A stretch of DNA of 64,000 nucleotides from Spirochaetales bacterium. GTDB taxonomy: Bacteria > Spirochaetota > Spirochaetia > Treponematales > Treponemataceae. A program made the translations under genes and the position numbers. Shown here piece after piece: positions 58,725 to 64,000 of the stretch (position 1 is its first letter; each line of letters opens with the position of its first letter). The stretch covers positions 310,001-374,000 of the forward strand of contig JAQXNX010000010.1 of NCBI GenBank assembly GCA_029098225.1, written 5' to 3'. A model generated the notes under the pieces. It worked only from the letters and a program-made list of their open reading frames with translations, was not told the origin of the DNA and did not search any database.

Positions 58725-59849
58725 ATGAAAAAGATTATTTTTGTTTTGCCTTTAATGGCTATGATGGTTGTAGGTTGTAGCAATCCTACAAATACTACAA
58801 TTCCAGTTACCCCAACAGAACCTACTACACCGGCTCAGCCAGAACAGCCACAGACACCCGCTGCCTATAGTGCGGGAGATAGCGCAAGAGCAAATATTAC
58901 TTTTGGTGGTGTAACTTACAGCAAAACTGGTGAAGTTTATGTTACAAATCCAAGCGGTGCTACAATTACTGGAGCTGCAAATATAAACAATGACGCTGGT
59001 ATTTTTATTGAAGGCCGTAACGTAACACTTAGTCCATATATCATGGGTAAGTATGAGGTAACTCAAGAACTTTATACAGCAGTTATGACAAATCAAACAG
59101 TTACAGTAGGTGAAACAGAATATAATCTTTTAGCTTCGCCTTTTGCATGTACAGAAACTGGAACATACCCTAAAGCAACAACTGATACTCAGAATTTGAG
59201 ACCAGCAGAATGTGTAAGCTGGTTTGATGCTGTTTATTTTTGTAATAAGTTGAGTGAAAAGATGAATCTTACACCAGCCTATAACATTACAATTACAGGG
59301 ATGTATAATAATCATATTTCTTATGCAACAGTAAGCCTTGTAGAAAATGCAAACGGCTACCGTTTGCCAACAAGGGCAGAATGGGAATTTGCGGCAAGAG
59401 GAGGTAACCCTTCTGCTGAGGCATGGAACTATACATTCAGTGGTGCCCCAACAGCAAATGGTACATCTTATACAGCAATTCAGAATACAGGACTTGATAG
59501 CGTTGGTTGGTATAAGTGGAACCTTGGTGATGGAACAACTAATGATACTCCAATTTCAGATGGAACTGCAGGTCGAGGATCACACGAAGTAGGTAAAAAG
59601 GCTGAAAATGCACTTCATATATATGATATGAGTGGTAACGTAGGTGAGTGGTGTTATGATTATTCAGGTAATTTTGGAACAGGAAATGTAACAAATCCTA
59701 CAGGCCCTACATCAGGGGATTGGCATATCTATAGTGGCGGTACCTGGGTCGGTGGCGCTCTTACATGTTCTGTATGTGCAATGAATCATTATCAACCGGA
59801 TGGTTTGTTAAAAAACTTGGGATTCCGTGTTGTACGAAACGTCAACTAG
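58725..59849 (+). CDS. FGE-sulfatase (SUMF1)-fold lipoprotein
   Basis: 374 aa. The lipobox is 'VVGC' (Cys18) followed by a Pro/Thr-rich linker. The FGE-like fold shows 'YIMGKYEVTQELYTAVM', 'VSWFDAVYFCNKLSEKM', 'NGYRLPTRAEWEFAARGG', 'YDMSGNVGEWCYDY', 'YSGGTWVG' and the end 'LGFRVVRNVN'. Catalytic cysteines of true FGE are not obvious. AAGGAAAA precedes the ATG. It is a second member of the family of the protein at 38281. No reverse transcriptase or template repeat is seen nearby. Confidence 0.88.
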   Translation: MKKIIFVLPLMAMMVVGCSNPTNTTIPVTPTEPTTPAQPEQPQTPAAYSAGDSARANITFGGVTYSKTGEVYVTNPSGATITGAANINNDAGIFIEGRNVTLSPYIMGKYEVTQELYTAVMTNQTVTVGETEYNLLASPFACTETGTYPKATTDTQNLRPAECVSWFDAVYFCNKLSEKMNLTPAYNITITGMYNNHISYATVSLVENANGYRLPTRAEWEFAARGGNPSAEAWNYTFSGAPTANGTSYTAIQNTGLDSVGWYKWNLGDGTTNDTPISDGTAGRGSHEVGKKAENALHIYDMSGNVGEWCYDYSGNFGTGNVTNPTGPTSGDWHIYSGGTWVGGALTCSVCAMNHYQPDGLLKNLGFRVVRNVN

Positions 59850-59871
59850 TGTTGATAAGATCTGCAAGAAA

Positions 59872-59956
59872 TTGAACTTACATCCCGTCGTAGCAAAGCT
59901 CCGGGGTGATTACATATACCGTCCCGCGTGACACGCTGTTGCGCGGGATTTTTTAT
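59872..59956 (+). terminator. Terminator with conserved upstream box, copy 2 (after the FGE lipoprotein)
   Basis: Matches copy 1 (54261-54348) over about 85 bp, with a 38-nt identical core from 59897 to 59934. The stem TCCCGCG/CGCGGGA is followed by a T-rich run. It also overlaps the 3' end of the convergent phosphatase gene. Confidence 0.8.
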
Positions 59957-60624
59957 TATATATCGCGCAAATGCCTGTCGTCATTCAAAAGCTCGAGCAC
60001 TGGCATTGCCAGACTGCCGGGGGTTTTGTCAAAGCGGAGGACGCTTATTCCAGTGTGGGAAAAGTGGCAGAGGGCGCACATATATGGGAAGGTCTGGTTG
60101 AGGACGCGGGCGAGAAAAGAGGAAGAGGCTCCACCGTGGCAGAAAATTGCCAGAGTTTTCTGCTGGTCGTTTGGACGCTTGTTGCGGTAATAGAGGCCTT
60201 CGCGCACATAGCCCAGGCTCGCCAGCCACTTATCTGCTTCTTCGCCGATTTTGTCTGCGTCGACCGTGGCGAAGTTTCCTTTGTAAACCGGATATTCGCG
60301 CCAATTTTCACTTTGCAGGTCATGGCCAGTAAGCATCAATTCGTCGGCGCCCTTCCAGGGATGCCATTTTTCTTCATATAACTCGTCTTCGCAGCCGTAG
60401 CGGATTTCGCGGATAAAATCCAGAACATGGATGTCTTTTATGCCTGAGGCCTTTGAAAAATATTCAGCGGTCTGCATAGCTCTTCCCTGAGGAGAAGAAT
60501 AAATCTCATCTATTCCTTCGATTAATAGTCTCTGAGCTGCAGCTGCGGCCTGTTTGTGGCCAAGTTCGGTAAGGCAGTCTTTTTCGTAATTAGGGTCGCC
60601 GTGGCGGATAAGTATAATTCTCAT
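59956..60624 (-). CDS. Histidine phosphatase superfamily protein (phosphoglycerate mutase-like)
   Basis: 222 aa. The catalytic 'IILIRHGDPNY' (His8), 'SSPQGRAMQTAEYF', and the second His in 'IFCHGGASSSF' fit branch 1 of the family. An insertion with 'KWHPWKGADELMLTGHD' is found in related gut bacterial enzymes. Substrate unknown. The 3' end meets the T-run of the copy 2 terminator. A TATAAT stands 10 nt before the ATG. Confidence 0.88.
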   Translation of the reverse strand: MRIILIRHGDPNYEKDCLTELGHKQAAAAAQRLLIEGIDEIYSSPQGRAMQTAEYFSKASGIKDIHVLDFIREIRYGCEDELYEEKWHPWKGADELMLTGHDLQSENWREYPVYKGNFATVDADKIGEEADKWLASLGYVREGLYYRNKRPNDQQKTLAIFCHGGASSSFLARVLNQTFPYMCALCHFSHTGISVLRFDKTPGSLAMPVLELLNDDRHLRDI

Positions 60625-60670
60625 AGTTATTCAGATTATATCATATTTTTACATTTGTTTATATATTCTG

Positions 60671-60738
60671 AAGAAGTTTAGCTCCGGGGTGATTACATAT
60701 ATCGCCCGAATCAGGTAACTGGTGCGGGTGTTTTTTTT
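60671..60738 (+). terminator. Terminator with conserved upstream box, copy 3
   Basis: AGCTCCGGGGTGATTACATA (from 60680) is identical to copies 1 and 2, but the hairpin after it is different (CGCCCG/CGGGTG, with G-U pair, then eight Ts). It lies between divergent genes with no plus-strand gene just upstream, so it is not a simple 3' end; it could be a free-standing small RNA or a leader of the gene at 60791. Confidence 0.65.
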
Positions 60739-60790
60739 ACTTTTGAATTTCTATATTATTTTATGTTATAATAAACTTCAGAGGAAATTG

Positions 60791-61222
60791 ATGATTTATA
60801 AAAATAAAATATTTCTTGCGGTTTTTCTATTTTTTATTGGTTTTTATGGATTTGCGCAAAATAATAAAACAGTTCCTGCAACTTCTGTAAATAACTATTC
60901 CAGGAAGCGTGAAGTTCTTAACTGGTATACATCTTTGGGCGCTATTCGAGCTAAATCTTCTGATGGAAATACTGTTCTTATAGAAATTGTGTTTGGCTAT
61001 AAACTTGGTGATGAAAACGCAGAAGTGGAATTTGCACAGCGCACAATAGAAATAAAAGATTATTTAAGAAATTTAATGATGAAAAAAACTAAAAATGAAA
61101 TTTTAAATCCAAAAAATGAAGAAAAGCTGAGTAATGAAATTAAAAACGGAATTAATCAGGAAATTCTAAATCAAGCAACTATACGCGATGTGCAATTTTT
61201 ACAAAAAGAAATAACTGAATAA
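60791..61222 (+). CDS. FliL-like secreted protein
   Basis: 143 aa. A signal peptide or N-terminal anchor ('IFLAVFLFFIGFYGFAQ') precedes a FliL-type domain: 'VEFAQRTIEIKDYLRNLMMK', 'NEEKLSNEIKNGINQEILN', 'IRDVQFLQKEI'. FliL stabilises stator units of the flagellar motor. It lies outside any flagellar operon here, so a paralogue is likely. AGAGGA lies 7 nt before the ATG. Confidence 0.7.
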   Translation: MIYKNKIFLAVFLFFIGFYGFAQNNKTVPATSVNNYSRKREVLNWYTSLGAIRAKSSDGNTVLIEIVFGYKLGDENAEVEFAQRTIEIKDYLRNLMMKKTKNEILNPKNEEKLSNEIKNGINQEILNQATIRDVQFLQKEITE

Positions 61223-61237
61223 TAAGGTGGTTTTGCA

Positions 61238-62005
61238 ATGAAAATAATTTCGTGGAATGTGAATGGAATTCGCGCGGTAGAAAAAAAGGGTTTTAAGGAA
61301 TGGCTTCTTGCGAGCGGTGCTGATGTTGTTTGTATTCAGGAAACTAAAGCTCATTCGGGTCAGCTTTCGCCGGAGCTGCTTTCTCCGTCTGGTGATGGCA
61401 TTGAATATAAATCATATTTTCACAGTGCAAAAAGACCTGGTTATTCGGGAACGGCAATTTATTCCAAAACAGAACCTGATTCTGTAGAACCAATGGGCGA
61501 TGAACGTTTTGATGATGAAGGCCGCGTGACTATTGCAAAATTCGGTAAGCTTGCGGTTATTTCGGCTTATTTTCCTAACAGTCAGGATGCCGGTGCACGG
61601 CTTGATTACAAGCTTGCATTTTGTGATGCAATGCTAAAAAAATGTAATGAACTTGTTGCGTCTGGTTTTGATATTGTTCTTTGCGGCGATTATAACATTG
61701 CACATAAACCGATTGATCTTGCAAATCCTAAAGCTAATGAAGGTAATGCCGGTTATTTACCAGAAGAACGTGCCTGGATGGACGCTTTTACTTCTGCCGG
61801 TTATGTAGATACTTTCCGTCATTTTTGCCAGGAACCAAAAATGTACACCTGGTGGAGTTATCGTTTTCATGCCCGCGAAAAGAATATCGGCTGGCGTATT
61901 GATTATCAATGCGTAAATCCGTCTTTTATAGACAAAGTAAAATCTTCAATAATTCTTGCAGACGTTATGGGTTCGGATCATTGTCCAATCCAGGTGGAAA
62001 TTTAA
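61238..62005 (+). CDS. xthA: Exodeoxyribonuclease III
   Basis: 255 aa, usual size. AP-endonuclease motifs are 'ISWNVNGIRAVEKKGF', 'VVCIQETKAH', 'VISAYFPNSQD', 'CGDYNIAHKPIDL', 'WWSYRFHAREKNIGWRIDY' and 'GSDHCPIQVEI', with every catalytic residue in place. It repairs abasic sites. AAGGTGG lies 8 nt before the ATG, 15 nt after the FliL-like gene, so they may be co-transcribed. Confidence 0.95.
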   Translation: MKIISWNVNGIRAVEKKGFKEWLLASGADVVCIQETKAHSGQLSPELLSPSGDGIEYKSYFHSAKRPGYSGTAIYSKTEPDSVEPMGDERFDDEGRVTIAKFGKLAVISAYFPNSQDAGARLDYKLAFCDAMLKKCNELVASGFDIVLCGDYNIAHKPIDLANPKANEGNAGYLPEERAWMDAFTSAGYVDTFRHFCQEPKMYTWWSYRFHAREKNIGWRIDYQCVNPSFIDKVKSSIILADVMGSDHCPIQVEI

Positions 62006-62451
62006 TTTGCGTAATTTTTGATATATTGTTCAACAGGAAGTTCAGCGCCGTTAAAATGAACATAAAGTTCTTTTTGAACTATTGTTCCATCTCTGCCAAC
62101 GTAAATTTCAAGCTCGGGTTCAAGTTCATTAAAATTCTTACGGCCCATTGCATCTAATGTAAGCGCGTATTCTTCCTGAAGATAATATTCGTTTGCAGCT
62201 TTATAAACATTTTTAAGTTTGTAATCCAGTTGAGCTTCAATTTTTTCAATATCATCTTTATTCAGATTCAGCTGAGCATAGCGTCCTTTTAAGGAATTAA
62301 AAGGATCGTAAGCAGTACAGCGGATTCTGAAAATTGTATTATTTTTTTCGGCGTAATGTTTTACAGCGGCGGGCTTTATGAACATTGCGCTTATCACTGC
62401 AAGCTGAAAAACAATCAGCAGTGAAATTGAAATTATTACTTTTTTAATCAT
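62002..62451 (-). CDS. GDYXXLXY-family membrane-anchored protein
   Basis: 149 aa. One N-terminal membrane helix ('VIISISLLIVFQLAVISAMF') and 'TAYDPFNSLKGRYAQLNL', the DPxDxxxGxYxxLxY signature of this family. Such genes normally sit beside DUF2157/DUF4401 membrane proteins, as here; the start overlaps the end of that gene by 8 nt. Function unknown. AAGGAG lies 8 nt upstream. Confidence 0.85.
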   Translation of the reverse strand: MIKKVIISISLLIVFQLAVISAMFIKPAAVKHYAEKNNTIFRIRCTAYDPFNSLKGRYAQLNLNKDDIEKIEAQLDYKLKNVYKAANEYYLQEEYALTLDAMGRKNFNELEPELEIYVGRDGTIVQKELYVHFNGAELPVEQYIKNYAN

Positions 62452-64000
62452 TTCGAGCTCTCCTTTTTGTCATCATAATGTTCATTATGATTAATAAGAT
62501 TCCCATCAAAATTAAGGTGATTCCCTGAACTGCAAGTCCGTAACCTGAAGTGAAGAATCTTATCATCAAAATAAGTCCAAAATAAATTGTGCTGAGATTT
62601 GCGGTTTTTAATGAATCATTTTTATACGCAAGATAAAAATAATAAACGCAGAAAATCAAAAGCAGCGGGAACGTAATTGCAATAGACGCTTTATCAGAAA
62701 TTTTTGAGAGTAAAAGAACTGCAGGCGGAAAGGCAAAAACTGCCGGGTTGAACAAAATCTTTTCTCTAATCAGCTGAACTAAAAGATAAACTGCAGTTGC
62801 TCCCGAAATAATCATGTAAGCTAAAATATAATAATTTAAGTACATTGGACGATAAGGCGAGTCAAAATTTGTTCTTAGTGCAGTGAAATAAAAAATCATA
62901 AATCCAGGAATCAGTGTTGAAAATACTTTGAGTACTTTTATGTCTTTTGTCTGTGCATAAAAATGAATGAGAATTATTACAAGCGTTACAAAGAACCAGA
63001 TACTTACTGAAATATTATCTGAGTAACTTGCATTTGAAAGAGAAATTATGTAATAAACTGTTGCAATAATCAGATTTGCAATGTAGCTCTTTTTGTGGAA
63101 TACAAATAAGAAAATGCAGGCTGCGAGCATATTCAAAATCATTAAAGTTTCTGAAGTAATTGACAGGACAGATTCTGTGCCTTTGCTAACAATCAATAAA
63201 ATAACTGAAGCTAAGAAAAGATTTATTACAATGTCTAAGTTTGTAATGAAATTTTTAAAATCCTTTTTTGCAAATATTGCGAAGTTTACAATTCCAAAAA
63301 TTGCAGCGGGTGCAAAAGTCGCAATAATGTAATTTGCAATTTTTGAATTGATTAAATACTCGATGGCGTAAGAATTATTTACCATAATTGTAACTGTAAA
63401 AAGCAAAGCAAGGCTGAGTATTCGTGAAATTATGAAAACTGTTTTTGAGCCTTCGCCGAGCGTAAATTTTTCTTTCCACAAAAATAATCCTGAAATAAAT
63501 AATGCGGCAGTACAGAGAATGAAAAGAATTTCTGAGTAACCTGAATTTGAATGCGAAATTAAATAATAAAGTGTTGAAAAAATCAGATTTGCAATATAAC
63601 TCTTTTTGTTGCATACAATTAAGAAAATGCAGGCTGCGAGCATATTCAAAATCATTAAAGTTTCTGAAGTAATTGACAGGACAGATTCTGTGCCTTTACT
63701 TACAATTAATAAAATAACTGAAGCTAAGAAAAGATTTATTACAATGTCTAAGTTTGAAATAAAATTCTTAAAATCTTTTTTTGCAAATATTGCAAAGTTT
63801 ACAATTCCAAAAATTGCAGCGGGTGCAAAAGTTGCAAGAATGTAATTTGCAATTTTTGAATTGATTAAATACTCGATGGCGTAAGAATTATTTACCATGA
63901 TTGTAACTGTAAAAAGCAAAGCAAGACTGAGCATTCGTGAAATTATGAAAACTGTTTTTGAGCCTTCGCCGGTCGTAAATTTTTCTTTCCACAAAAATAA
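62444..64000 (-). CDS. DUF2157/DUF4401-like polytopic membrane protein with internal duplication (partial)
   Basis: The frame is open to the window edge (a TTG at 63994 is internal, not a real start), so the N-terminus is missing. At least 518 residues are seen, with some 16 membrane helices. Residues 'WKEKFT.GEGSKTVFIISR' open two nearly identical units exactly 171 codons apart. The non-repeated C-terminal part ('YFTALRTNFDSPYRP', 'FFTSGYGLAVQGITLILMGI') is typical of DUF2157/DUF4401 proteins that pair with GDYXXLXY. Function unknown. Confidence 0.75.
   Translation of the reverse strand, partial: LFLWKEKFTTGEGSKTVFIISRMLSLALLFTVTIMVNNSYAIEYLINSKIANYILATFAPAAIFGIVNFAIFAKKDFKNFISNLDIVINLFLASVILLIVSKGTESVLSITSETLMILNMLAACIFLIVCNKKSYIANLIFSTLYYLISHSNSGYSEILFILCTAALFISGLFLWKEKFTLGEGSKTVFIISRILSLALLFTVTIMVNNSYAIEYLINSKIANYIIATFAPAAIFGIVNFAIFAKKDFKNFITNLDIVINLFLASVILLIVSKGTESVLSITSETLMILNMLAACIFLFVFHKKSYIANLIIATVYYIISLSNASYSDNISVSIWFFVTLVIILIHFYAQTKDIKVLKVFSTLIPGFMIFYFTALRTNFDSPYRPMYLNYYILAYMIISGATAVYLLVQLIREKILFNPAVFAFPPAVLLLSKISDKASIAITFPLLLIFCVYYFYLAYKNDSLKTANLSTIYFGLILMIRFFTSGYGLAVQGITLILMGILLIIMNIMMTKRRARND
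62975..64000. repeat. 513-bp in-frame tandem duplication
   Basis: 62975-63487 and 63488-64000 align in direct orientation at exactly 513 bp, with near identity over about 390 bp (63094-63487 against 63607-64000) and weaker match in the rest. Most differences are third-position. As the sequence at the window edge still reads like the repeat junction, more copies may lie beyond. Confidence 0.85.

Noticed and set aside
38281-59849. Diversity-generating retroelement acting on the FGE-fold lipoproteins
   Set aside because: No reverse transcriptase, accessory gene or template/variable repeat pair is visible in the window.
54362-59849. Complete prophage
   Set aside because: ORF6N and HTH genes are phage-like, but no integrase, capsid, terminase or lysis gene is present.
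1-64000. tRNA or rRNA genes
   Set aside because: I found no TPsiC-arm-like GGTTCGAATCC sequence in a cloverleaf context and no rRNA-like stretch; a covariance-model search would settle this.

Overview
The window looks like a chromosomal segment of a host-associated, plant-fibre-degrading Treponema (Spirochaetota), probably of rumen or gut type. Pointers are an archaeal/spirochaete-style phenylalanyl-tRNA synthetase beta subunit, FGE-sulfatase-fold lipoproteins, HD-GYP/GGDEF/EAL signalling proteins, a FliL-like protein, and a dispersed xylan set (GH10, GH43, xylulokinase). This placement is inference from gene content, without a database search. Base composition is AT-rich in most genes. Several genes (GH10/mscL, ABC exporter, pheT, xylB) use more G/C-ending codons, and GC-rich hairpin patches sit between genes.

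Layout. 0-3.4 kb: GNAT-nitroreductase fusion (cut by the window edge), pgeF, an HTH regulator with a superoxide-reductase-like C-terminus, and a flavodoxin-fold reductase. 3.4-9.1 kb: pyrB-pyrI-pyrC on the minus strand, continuing into an S41-like lipoprotein and an HD-GYP protein, divergent from an EAL phosphodiesterase. 11-20 kb: MATE pump, unassigned glycosidase-like protein, three-gene ABC-2 exporter, AraC regulator and nudC, with two palindromic MITE-like elements. 20-22.6 kb: TetR operon (outer-membrane-type protein, alpha/beta hydrolase lipoprotein, tetR) with two palindromic operators. 22.7-25.6 kb: ldhA, intracellular GH10, mscL. 25.6-30.9 kb: CPBP protease, HAD phosphatase and a locus of zinc-ribbon/PrsW/PH-like membrane proteins. 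30.9-32.2 kb: a decayed accessory patch with a pheT fragment, a gene broken by an in-frame TAG, and a hicBA toxin-antitoxin pair. 33-35.3 kb: pheT fused to an EMAPII-type tRNA-binding domain. 36-48 kb: LuxR regulator, FGE-fold lipoprotein, tcdA, diguanylate cyclase, YkgJ and DUF2156 proteins, PLP decarboxylase, queH, proBA. 49-54 kb: membrane protein/XRE pair, GNAT, GH43, cysteine hydrolase, xylB. 54.3-60.7 kb: accessory island with an ORF6N-PLD protein, HTH genes, a GmrSD-type restriction enzyme and an FGE lipoprotein, delimited by copies of a conserved terminator-associated repeat. 60.8-64 kb: FliL-like protein, exonuclease III, and a GDYXXLXY protein with a membrane protein carrying a 513-bp tandem duplication.

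Working together: the pyr genes give the first pyrimidine steps (carbamoyl-aspartate, dihydroorotate), proBA make proline precursors, GH10/GH43/xylB handle imported xylo-oligosaccharides and xylulose, and several c-di-GMP enzymes imply control of motility or attachment. Many genes lack a Shine-Dalgarno sequence and instead have a TATAAT-like box 6-7 nt before the ATG, suggesting frequent leaderless transcription. No rRNA, tRNA or CRISPR array was recognised.
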